NCBI RefSeq assembly: GCF_963855985.1
Contig: NC_087117.1
Location: forward strand, 1,749,001-1,813,000
Source: Ostrinia nubilalis
Taxonomy: Eukaryota > Arthropoda > Insecta > Lepidoptera > Crambidae
DNA: 64,000 nt
Direction: 5' to 3'
A model generated the notes under the pieces. The model had not been told where the DNA came from, did no database searches, and worked only from the letters and a program-made list of their open reading frames with translations. The position numbers and the translations under genes were made by a program. Below, one piece after another: positions 54,396 to 64,000 of this stretch; position 1 is the stretch's first letter; each line of letters starts with the position of its first letter.

Positions 54396-57300
54396 CTATG
54401 TTTGTTACGCGATAACTCCGCCAATTATGAACCGATTTGAACAAATCTTTTTTCGGCGTATGGGTAATACCTCAAGGGTGGTCCCATTTAAATTTAATAA
54501 TAAAAAAAACAACCCCCAAGGGTGGAAAATTGGGGATGAACTTTTTTATACGCAATATCTCCGCCGATTATATACCAATTTGAACGATTATTTTTTGTTG
54601 AATAGGTATTATCAAAAGGGTGGTTTCATGCGAATTTGAAGAAAATATTTCACCCCCAAGGGTGGAAAATTGGGGATGAACTTTTTTATACGCAATATCT
54701 CCGCCGATTATGAACCAATTTTTTTTGGTCTCAGTGTACTGCCTACCTTCAGTGGTAACATCAAGGTAATAATTAGTTAACTAAAAAGCAAGAAATAAGT
54801 AAATTTTTATAAAAAAAAATACAACCGACTCCAAAAAACCTACACTAAAACGTAGAAAAATAATTACTAATTAACTACCTACTTATTTATTAGGACGAAT
54901 TATTAATATTTATGTAGGTATACCATGATTGATACTTTTGGAGTCGGTGCAGGCAAACTTTACATGTTTCATAATCTTGGCACCGACTCCAGAAGTATCA
55001 ATCATGGTATACCTACATAAATATTAATAATTCGTCCTAATAAATAAGTAGGTAGTTAATTAGTAATTATTTTTCTACGTTTTAGTGTAGGTTTTTTGGA
55101 GTCGGTTTTATTTTTTTTTATAATGCAGTACCTAATCTAGTCCCTAACCAAGGGCGTGGAATATCATGGTTTTGCCGCCGCGGGTTTTGCTACAGCGGCA
55201 TTTTGCTGCTTCAGGGCGGTATTATGTCGCTTCATGGCGCTATTTTGCCGCTTCAGGGCGGCATTTTGCCGCTTCAGAGCGGCATTTTGCCGCATCAATT
55301 TTTTTTAGCTGTTTATTTGAGCTGTAAATCTCCTCTCACCTGGTCCCTGCGGCGGAGACTCATGGGCCCGATGAGATCATCCTAAAAGTATCTAATCTAC
55401 TTTTAAACCGAGGGCGCGGTTTTGATGAAGCGGCGTTTTGCCGCCACAAGCGGCATTTTGCTCCTCTCACCTGGTCCCTGCGGCGGAGGGCCGCGCATGC
55501 CCGCGGCGTAGGCGCCGGGGCTCATGGGCCCGATGCCGGGGCGCGGCGGCGTCATGCGCGGCCCGCCCAGCAGCCCCGCGGAGCCGGCGCCGCCGCCGCG
55601 CTCCATCGAGTTGCCCATCATGCCTTGACCTGGACAAAAAGATGATGAACATTCAAGTTAACATGTTCAACCTAAAAAGTATTTTCACGATATTTGCTGA
55701 GTGAGGGCGTTTTTCCACAGTGCAACCAACTTATTTTCGTATCCTGACATTTGCGCTAATCCACAAGTGCAAAAAGCTATTTGCGCGCACCGAAACTTTG
55801 CGCGAAGACAGTGCGAATGGAGTAATGGACGCTTGAGCGAAAAGTCACTATTTAATATTATTACTAATACTGTGTCAATAGTTATTTCAATTTCATACAA
55901 AAAAAAATTGACGATGTATTTCTGGGTTCTCAAGAAGAGATAGTTTCAAGCAATTGGTCCGCTATAATTGGCCCTCTTTCTGAATCGAGATTTTTAGTTT
56001 GAGCTTGATTTATCATGTATTTAATTTTCTCATAAATCAAATCACGAAAAACGTAACACATAGTTTGTCTACAAATTAAATCAAACATACCTGGAGGTCC
56101 GTTAAAATCGTTGCCCATTCCCATCCGGACCGCGCCCCTCGGGCCGCCGCCGGAGTACCACGGGCCTATGAACGGCTGGCCGGTGCCCATGAGCTGCGGC
56201 TGCGGCCCGTGCGGCGACGGCTGCGAGCCCGGATGCGGCGCCGGCGGCGACGGCCGCAGCGGCGAGTTCGGGAAGAAACCGGGCGGCATTCCGCCGCCGC
56301 CCATGCCTGGAACCACAAAAAAAATTAAAATAAAATCTTACTTCCTACTAATATTATAAATAAATGCAAAAGTTTGTGTGGATGTCTGGATGTTTGTTAC
56401 TCTTTCACGCAAAAACTACTGAACGGATTTTGTTGAAACTTTTCAGTATTATTGTTTATAACCCAGATTAACATTTATAGGCTATAATTTATGACGATAT
56501 GTGACAAACGAACTTTTAATAAATAAATAAGACGTGGGTAAAAAGCGCCATCTATCGTCATTAGTTAAAATCAATAGCCAAAAAATTTTGACGTTCGTAA
56601 ATATTCATGCGGGGGAAGCCGTTAAACGCCATCTATCAACATCATTAGTAATTAAACGAGGTCCACGCGAACAAAGTCGCGGGCGGCCGCTAATAATAAC
56701 ATAAAATAGTTTACTCAGTACATAGGCCCTCTCCAGGGCACTCATACACGTCCCAAATATAACTCGCCCTACCATCACTTCGGGACAACATATGGGCTGA
56801 TGCCGAAAAGAGATGGAAGAAACTGTAAATGTACGTTTCTTGAGCTTAGCATTTCGCAGACTGGCACCGACTCCGAGAATATCAATTATGGTCATAATAA
56901 TTGTTCTAATTAAATAATTAATAATGTAAAATAAATATTTTTTTAATTTTTTGGAGTCAGTTTAAAGTTAAAGTCGGTTTTTTTAAGCGCAGTATGATCT
57001 CCAAATATTAACGGATAACACTGGGGAACAGTCATTTTGCGGCATGGTAGTTTAGAGTCAATTCTGTATGCGACTAGTGTGCTGAATACTAGAAAAATAT
57101 TAGATTTGTCAAATTGACTCTAGATCTTGAGATAAATACTATTAACTATTTATATGAAAAAACATCAATAAAAATACCAATTTGTATAAAAAAAAATATT
57201 TACACTAAGATCCTATTTAAGAACGATTTAAAAATTAAAAATATATTTGCTTTTCATCAAATAATAGAAAAAAAAACTACAAAAAGCTTTTTCTGTAAGC

Positions 57301-59728
57301 TTTTATGTTATGGTTTTGGTCAGGAAAATTCCATAATTATGGCAATAGTAATCAGCCATCATCTGGCGGTCCCATTGACCGTGAATATCATTCTTCCACT
57401 ATCCTGATGTTCTGGTAGAACCGTTCTGCTTATTTCTCACTGTAATCACCCAGATTATGGGAGAACCTGTCCAAATGGTTATTGTAAAAAAAATAATTTA
57501 ATACTCAAATTAGCTCCTTATGTGTAAATTTTTTAAAACAATTTAGCAACCAATTCTGGTGCTCTATGACTCCTCAAATATTGTTTGACTATTAAAACAA
57601 AGCTTAGCCATGCTTCAGATTCAATTTGTGTTATGTGGTTTACAAATACAGTGTCTTTTATAAGAGTACGGATTTGCGGTCAATCAAATATATTTTTTTC
57701 ATATTCAAACGGAGGTTTCAGGAGGTAAAGGACTTTAATTTGGCTGACTTTTGATCATTTTAGTGATTAGAAAGCTCAGTTCATATCTTTGGCCTTCCAA
57801 ATTGAAGTCCTTTACGTCTAGCTTGGCTCCAGTATGGCAAAGAGTTTTTTATCACAACCTCCGTGATCTTATTTCTTTGCTTTTGTAAGTTTACAAGCCA
57901 AATATTAACAAAAACTGTTGGGGTTGTAAACGCAAAGCTTTCATAATGAACTCATATTTTTTGAGACAAAAAGCTCTTTAAAAATTAATTTGTAAGACAT
58001 AAACTGATAATTTCAAGGTCTAGTAGCTGATTAATAAATTGTTGTAACTACAACTACACTAATACATGAGTAGAAAATAAACTTAGTGGGGTATAATCAA
58101 ATTAATATAAGTTTAGGGTGGGTCGTTTAATTTTTTTCATTGATTTCTTGCGTCTTGTTTATCTCAAGAACCAGAGTCAATCCAAAGAAAGTAAATGCAC
58201 ACCATTTATGTCTAATACACGTGTTGACAAAAACCATTAACAAAATAGATGCCGCAGATTTTTTTATTTTTTTTGTTCCGCAGTGTAATTCATATAATAA
58301 TTGTAAAACATAAAGAATGTGTGGAGCTCCTAATAATTTGATGTTGGTGTCACTAAGTCATCAGTAAAATTATCCATCCATTTAACAGTGATATTCCTTT
58401 TTAGTATATCTGTAAGTTCTTTTCAAATACCACTTTGGGATATGGACAGATACTAAGAAGAAGCATTATTTCCATTAATAACACTACTCATCTCCATTTA
58501 ACCAACAATACTCAATAGTGACTGAGTTTCTTGCGCTGCTTCTTCTCAGCACTGGCCCATTTATTGTCCCGAAGCAGTGGTAAAGTTAATACTGGGACGT
58601 ATAAGTGCTTTTTAAAAGCCTATTTGCAAAAAATTATCGAGTTTTAGTTTTCATTGCAGTTTTACTGCATTAGTAGCTGGCACTCTATTAATTATACAAA
58701 CTTTACCAAGCTTTGGTATCTTATGAGAATATTAGTTAAATTACAACACATGACAACTTTAGTAATTCCTTCACAAAACCTACATATTAATTAAGTAATA
58801 AATTGAGCTTAAAAACTTGGTGTCAGCTAAAAATAGAAAACTAACCTATTCGTAAATAACTATGATAACTAACTAAACATAACTAAACCTAAATATCATA
58901 AATGTATCAACTGCTATGATCCTACAGCGACATGCTAGCTGTAAGGAATAGGGTTCAGTTGAATTGCTTTAGCAAGGTAACAAATTGTAATTATCATATT
59001 GAGAATGGATAACACAGAGTGCCCTTGCATATTCCTAAAAAACTTCAATGATGATTTTCAGAGTGGCGTAGTGTTAGTACAATATACTAATTTACAGCTA
59101 GATTGGTGACCTAGATGTTTAATTTCAATGTTTGGAGAGATAAGCAAGCTTACTGCCTGAATACTTTCCAATTACATTTCAAATTGAGGTGAAAACTAAC
59201 AGCACACCATTTGCTTTAGATCTCCAGTCAATACTTCAGAGATATACTGTTTACATCGTTCCTTTCAGGCCAAAACCGCGTTCTTATATTTACATAGCAC
59301 GATACGTACAGGCATGGCCTAGAAACGGTAGGTCGTAAAAACTCACAAATAACGCCGCGTAACTGGGTTGAATGGTACGTACCGTCGTTCGGAGGCGCAG
59401 GGCCTGCGTTGTGACCGATTCCGTTGACTCCATAGCCAGAATTGACAAAGCCGTAGTCGTGAAATGCTTTAGCTTCTGATGAGTGTTCGCACGTATCTCT
59501 ACGCTCGGGAGCCGCACAGTACAGGTCCCAAAATACACACCACCACGAATGTAGGAACCCTGGCGGCTCCCCGAGCGTTATATTCTTCTCCCATCGGATT
59601 TCTGAGAGGAACGTCTGTGCGGCTTTGGTGGCGCCGACATGAAGCAGGTACTCATACACATACAGCGCCAACTTTTCACGAGCCTGAGCGTCCGAAGGCA
59701 CCGTAGAGCCTTTGCCCTTGGCATACAT
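46766..59728 (-). CDS. Ssdp: Sequence-specific single-stranded DNA-binding protein (SSBP/Ssdp)
   Basis: Nuclear cofactor that binds and stabilises Chip/LDB in LIM-homeodomain and Wnt enhancer complexes. Seven exons in transcript order: 59728-59383, 56306-56091, 55629-55471, 52453-52262, 49801-49679, 47917-47807, 46899-46766. The CDS is 1281 nt, 426 aa; every internal junction is phase 1. Residues 1-115: [20 protein letters not shown], a LisH segment ([20 protein letters not shown]) and [20 protein letters not shown], nearly identical to vertebrate SSBP. Exons 2-5 encode the Gly/Pro/Met-rich region ([48 protein letters not shown]). Exon 6 ends [16 protein letters not shown]; exon 7 ends [20 protein letters not shown] and DYFMQ, which I believe is the insect C-terminus, in place of the vertebrate end. 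The exon 7 acceptor is uncertain: 46899 (AAAG|GT) or 46884 (CCAG|GC), both in frame. Exons 2-5 are strongly GC-rich against AT-rich introns. Confidence 0.94.
49225..49650. repeat. GGTAYC-A(n)-GGTATC palindromes, including a 2 x 59 bp tandem, Ssdp intron 5
   Basis: ATACCGAAAAAATTGGTATC at about 49231. Then the unit CGGTACCAAAAAAATTCGGT with TCGACGTAA and CCAAAAAATGCCCGA occurs twice (49540-49590 and 49600-49650), ending within 30 bp of the exon 5 donor. Confidence 0.85.
49806..50935. repeat. Tandem satellite, nine units of about 120 bp, Ssdp intron 4
   Basis: The word TACCGAGTTTTTGTAACTGG recurs at about 49816, 49939, 50059, 50178, 50295, 50413, 50550, 50671 and 50809. Each unit also holds GCGTCACCTCACTA, GCTCGCTAGTTTGGGGTGTG and GAGACCTGGTTTTTCTACAG. 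The array starts immediately at the exon 5 acceptor, and several units contain GTCGCC(A/G)CGAAGTGATACC, resembling the exon 5 boundary. Confidence 0.95.
51835..52215. repeat. GGTACC/GGTATC palindromic words near Ssdp exon 4
   Basis: CTGGTACCAATTAAAAAAAC, CGGTATCACTGATACCAATT and, at 52165-52212, GATACCGATTATTTTTTTCG with AAAAAATCGGTATCC. The last ends about 50 bp from exon 4. Confidence 0.8.
52741..53151. mobile_element. MITE, AACCGACTTC family, complete copy
   Basis: It starts CAACCGACTTCAAAAAAGGA and ends TTTGAAGTCGGTTTTA. Inside, the TCTCCGCC and GGGTGGAAAATTGGGGATGA words are repeated. In Ssdp intron 3. A partial copy is at 54314-54720 and an end fragment at 11534. Confidence 0.85.
54314..54720. 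mobile_element. MITE, AACCGACTTC family, truncated copy with poly(T)
   Basis: Matches 52741-53100 closely (CAAAAAAGGAGGAGGTTCTC, GGGTGGTCCCATTTAAATTT) but lacks the right terminal repeat. A run of about 35 T at 54361-54395 replaces a shorter run in the other copy. Confidence 0.85.
54807..55122. repeat. Long palindrome with GGAGTCGG ends, about 120 bp arms
   Basis: The left arm contains CAACCGACTCCAAAAAACCT and the right arm AGGTTTTTTGGAGTCGGTTT. The inner ends read TTTTGGAGTCGGTGC and GGCACCGACTCC. The arms are nearly identical. Ssdp intron 3. Confidence 0.93.
56346..56560. mobile_element. SINE-like repeat, CTACTAATATTATAAAT family
   Basis: CTACTAATATTATAAATAAA, TGGATGTTTGTTACTCTTTC and AACTACTGAACGGATTTTGT in the same order as 15128-15330. 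It begins about 40 bp upstream of the Ssdp exon 2 acceptor. Confidence 0.75.
56690..56800 (-). mobile_element. SINE-like 3' tail, reverse
   Basis: CTCAGTACATAGGCCCTCTC, CGTCCCAAATATAACT and ACCATCACTTCGGGACAACA are the reverse complement of the tail at 10868-10965. Confidence 0.65.
56960..58860. other. Ssdp intron 1, AT-rich part
   Basis: Nothing coding recognised. A SINE-like tail lies at 58555-58640 (CCCGAAGCAGTGGTAAAGTT). The 97-codon frame at 57114 looks like chance in AT-rich DNA. Confidence 0.4.
58900..59036 (-). ncRNA. H/ACA box snoRNA, copy in Ssdp intron 1
   Basis: In the Ssdp sense direction this is identical, over about 147 bp, to the copy in RpL32 intron 1. It has hairpin 1 closed by GCAAGG/CCTTGC, H box AAAGCA, hairpin 2 closed by TCAACTG/CAGTTGA with upper stem TACAGC/GCTGTA, and an ACA box (58905-58903) three bases from the 3' end. 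It lies 347 bp downstream of exon 1, so it would be processed from the intron. Confidence 0.78.
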
Positions 59729-59960
59729 ATCGACTGGAAGCCGACTTTTATGATAAAATTGTTTATTATTTACATTAACGCTTTATATCAATAAATTCAA
59801 CTTCACAAAATGTCATTGATCGATGGCGACATTTGGCGTCTGTGGCATAGAGAAATGAGTTTGTTCTCGTAAACATAGAACTGTCATAAATGTTACTCTA
59901 TGGCCACCATAGACTAGTTAAGGCTCATATAGACGATTGATTACAATTGATTATTTCAAT
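59729..59960 (-). promoter_or_regulatory. Ssdp 5' region
   Basis: Sequence directly upstream of the Ssdp start codon. No TATA box stands out. The context before the ATG is AGTCGATATG. The transcription start is not determinable by eye. Confidence 0.3.
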
Positions 59961-59970
59961 CACATCATTT

Positions 59971-60350
59971 TAAATCTGGGGGCACGGCAGTGCCCCCGCC
60001 AAGTCGAGCGCGAAGCAAACACTGCCGTACCATCCTTTACTGGAACCATTTCGCCGCATTTTCAGGCCCCTATTTGAGAACCTCTGGATAAGACCAGAAC
60101 GCAGAAATTTTCGTCATCTAGTAAGCTATAATCACGTACTTAAAATCCAAAATTTCAAGTCTGTTGGTCATTTAGTTCCGAAGTTAAGCGAAAGCAAAGT
60201 TTCGCATTTACGACACTCACTCACTGATAATCATCAAAATAGAACTAGTACTTCCCATAAACTCAGAGAGCTGAAATTTGGTACAGAGTTAGGGTTTAAT
60301 GGCCACATAAAGGGAAAACTATAAAAACTAGGAAAATCGAAGATCTGGAG
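59971..60350 (-). repeat. Dispersed repeat ending in a GGGGGCAC/GTGCCCCC hairpin, copy 2
   Basis: GGGGGCACGGCAGTGCCCCC (59978-59997) followed by GCCAAGTCGAGCGCGAAG is the reverse complement of the end of 21537-21905. The rest matches more loosely. Confidence 0.65.
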
Positions 60351-60529
60351 TAACACCACATTCATAATAAATACTACTCCGGCACCGTGGTATTCGCCTG
60401 TATCGCTCACCGCTAGATGGCGCTAGCACTAGCAAGCGATGTCCAGATTTTTTTCCTTTCTAGAGCCCCCCGTCGATTAAGTTGAATGTTGTGTAATTTG
60501 CATTTCGTTGATTTCGTTTATTATATTGT

Positions 60530-61345
60530 AAGGTTGGATTACTAATGTTTGGCCAAAAAACGTTTCCCAAATTATCACATCGCAAACAACGTTTCGCAAA
60601 TTTTCATTTGGCAAAACAACTTATAGCAAACTTTTAATTCGCAAATGCCGTTTTTGGCATATTATTGTTTAGCAAATTATTGTTTGGCAAAGTATGTTTT
60701 GGCAAATGTTTCATTTGGCAAAAATATTTCACGATACATTTTTTACAAAACAATTTGATTGGTGCATAGAATGGAATACAAATTAACTTGTGGTTATTAT
60801 TTTGTTTAGTGGGTAGTTAATATAAAATTTGTTCTAAATTAATTTTCATATTTCATTCTTTTTATCGAAATTTCCAAATGATTCATTAACAATAGAGGTG
60901 ATTCTAGCGCTCGGCGGCCGCTGCCGCGGCACGCTTCGCTCGCCTTCGCGCGTTAAGGGTCACTGTTCTAACCTAACCTACTACTTTATGCAATACCTAC
61001 TTTCTGCAACCATACTATTTTCTGCAATCTCTTTGTTATACATAAAATTCTTGTGAAAACCATGATCATCTGCCTTATGCTTTGATTTGTGGGGTAACGG
61101 TGGGTAAGTATGTGAAGTGTCAATTTGACCAAACAAATTATTTGGGATATAATATTTGGCAAAATAAAACATTTGCTATATAAACATTTGCCAAGTAAAA
61201 TTTGGCCAAATGATAATTTGACCAAATGAATTAGTTGCGAAAAGTACAGTTGCTAAAAGTTCATTTGGGAAATGAAACTTTGGCGATAAGTTGTTTGCGA
61301 AGTGAAATTTGGCGAAAAGTAATTTGGCCAAACGGAAGGATACCT
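60530..61345. mobile_element. Element with TTTGGCAAA word arrays at both ends
   Basis: The left end starts AAGGTTGGATTACTAATGTT and TTGGCCAAAA; the right end is TTTGGCCAAACGGAAGGATA then CCTGTAAGGTT. Behind each end are about ten degenerate TTTGGCAAA or TTTCGCAAA words spaced about 15-20 bp apart, running in opposite orientation at the two ends. The centre has a GC-rich CTCGGCGGCCGCTGCCGCGG block. Confidence 0.7.
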
Positions 61346-61497
61346 GTAAGGTTCGCTAAGGTTATGTTATTAAAACAATTCTGATTCGTTGTCCATTTTA
61401 AAGGTCGTTGAGTTTATTTGTGTTTAATATCGTAAAAAATGTCGATAAAACGACGACGTTAAATAATTTTGCCACTTTCTACAAAAAGAAGTGAAAT

Positions 61498-62002
61498 CCC
61501 ACCAAAAACATTCTGTAAAAAAACTAGCCAAGTCTCGATGGAGCTGCTTGTTTATCTCTAAAAAGTAATGAAATCTAGACAAAGTCGTGCCAAGTCTATG
61601 GTTCCTTACTGCGATTTCTTTATTATTATAGTTAATGTTGTGTGACTTGGCCGTTGAAGGGTACAAAACCAGGTAATCCATGACACCATTGCACCAATCT
61701 GTCGCCAGAACCGCTACCCATTGGCGATGGAAAATTGCCACTTGGAAAACGTTGATTCAATAACCAGTCAATTGTAGGCTTAATAAAGCTGTGTATTTCA
61801 ATAATACTTATTGTACATTATGATTATCTTAATAAAGATTGTTCAACGGCCAAGTCACACAACATTAACTATAATAATAAAGAAATCGCAGTAAGGAACC
61901 ATAGACTTGGCACGACTTTGTCTAGATTTCATTACTTTTTAGAGATAAACAAGCAGCTCCATCGAGACTTGGCTAGTTTTTTTACAGAATGTTTTTGGTG
62001 GG
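61498..62002. repeat. Long palindrome, 160 bp arms
   Basis: Arms 61498-61657 and 61842-62002 are almost perfect reverse complements (CCACCAAAAACATTCTGT at the outer ends, GTGACTTGGCCGTTGAA at the inner ends), around a 185 bp spacer. Opposed frames inside are mirror artefacts. Confidence 0.93.
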
Positions 62003-62299
62003 TTAATTTATTCCGTTTTAAACATTTTGTTAAGTTTTTTATTATTATTTCACGTTGCAAAATGTTCAATGGTTTTAGAAAAAGGCACAAATCAATCATC
62101 AAAAATAAAATTCCTCAGCAATTCACATAACAATTTAATTTATTTATTTTATATTTTCAAATATTATTAAAATAAAAACATAAAAATGGCTCTAAACCAA
62201 AGAATTAAAAATATTTAATAATATTAATCACTAATTTTTAGAAAAATAAACTTTTTTTAAAGTATGCTGTATATAACATTGAAAACACACTTCCGCTCT

Positions 62300-62391
62300 A
62301 GCAATGGCTGTCAATTGTCTATTCCTTTTCCTTTTCGTGCGGCCGTGTCACCGCGTGGTTCACTGCCGCGTTTCTCAAAGAAACACTCAAA
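62300..62391 (+). promoter_or_regulatory. RpL32 core promoter and 5' leader with TOP-like tract
   Basis: The pyrimidine run ATTCCTTTTCCTTTTCGTGC (62321-62340) resembles the terminal oligopyrimidine start of ribosomal protein mRNAs, which couples translation to TOR signalling. The start is inferred to lie in this run, leaving a leader of about 60 nt before the ATG at 62392. No TATA box is evident. Confidence 0.45.

Positions 62392-64000
<1,609 letters not shown>

Larger units (their letters stand above)
53160..55470. repeat. Composite of GCGGCATTTTGCCGC repeats and Ssdp exon 3 fragments
   Basis: Many GCGGCATTTTGC(C)GC words are mixed with sequence derived from Ssdp exon 3 and its donor: CTCCTCTCACCTGGTCC at 53966 and 55332, and CTCATGGGCCCGATG or near matches at 53685, 53885, 54005 and 55360. 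Three copies of CGTCGAAGACAAG lie at 53534, 53729 and 54090. The series degrades away from the true exon 3 (55471-55629). Confidence 0.85.

Noticed and set aside
57114..57407. 97-codon plus-strand frame
   Set aside because: Low-complexity Lys/Ile/Asn composition in AT-rich intron DNA, antisense to Ssdp, no recognisable domain.
61424..62130. Opposed frames of 105 and 70 codons with shared peptide segments
   Set aside because: They are mirror readings of the two arms of a palindrome; no known protein similarity.

Overview
The window is nuclear DNA of a lepidopteran insect (moth or butterfly). The evidence is four intron-containing genes whose proteins read as insect orthologues, GT-AG introns, and a dense load of repeats, several of which resemble families common in Lepidoptera (RTE-like 3' ends, SINE-like sequences, MITEs whose ends begin with an AACCGACTTC word). 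No bacterial or viral gene set is present. The four genes were assembled by hand: for each exon I checked donor, acceptor, phase and an unbroken reading frame.

Layout. 1-4689: intergenic, with a small young LTR element (1288-2965) and a 750 bp inverted-repeat element. 4690-13270 (+): nine-exon mitochondrial acyl-CoA dehydrogenase family gene most like ACAD9, with its active-site motifs lost. 13271-20439: repeat-rich intergenic DNA holding an intact ORF for a 56-residue secreted cysteine-rich peptide (15400-15570, -), a frameshifted sister copy (14980-15083, -) and a 5'-truncated non-LTR reverse transcriptase (about 16640-18165, -). 20440-39992 (+): 18-exon ionotropic receptor Ir93a, whose introns carry MITEs, a decayed duplicate of the first transmembrane exon, a roughly 720 bp inverted repeat around three exons, and a cluster of TTGGCGCC words. 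40000-46700: intergenic repeats. 46766-59728 (-): seven-exon Ssdp (SSBP) transcription cofactor, whose introns hold a nine-copy 120 bp satellite, scattered copies of its own exon 3, and recurring short palindromes. 59730-62300: shared upstream region of Ssdp and RpL32 with three repeat elements. 62392-64000 (+): ribosomal protein L32, cut by the window end.

The strongest unlisted signal is a pair of identical ~147 bp sequences, one in RpL32 intron 1 and one in Ssdp intron 1. Each lies in the sense direction of its host gene. Each folds as a complete H/ACA snoRNA: two hairpins with pockets, H box AAAGCA, and an ACA three bases from the 3' end. Other leading observations are the orphan secreted peptide, the ACAD9 pseudoenzyme, the inverted repeats that could drive exon circularisation in Ir93a, and the Ssdp-specific repeat amplification.

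The genes do not form an operon. ACAD9 acts in mitochondria, Ir93a is a sensory co-receptor, Ssdp is a nuclear enhancer-complex subunit and RpL32 is ribosomal. Ssdp and RpL32 are divergent, with 2.7 kb between their start codons.
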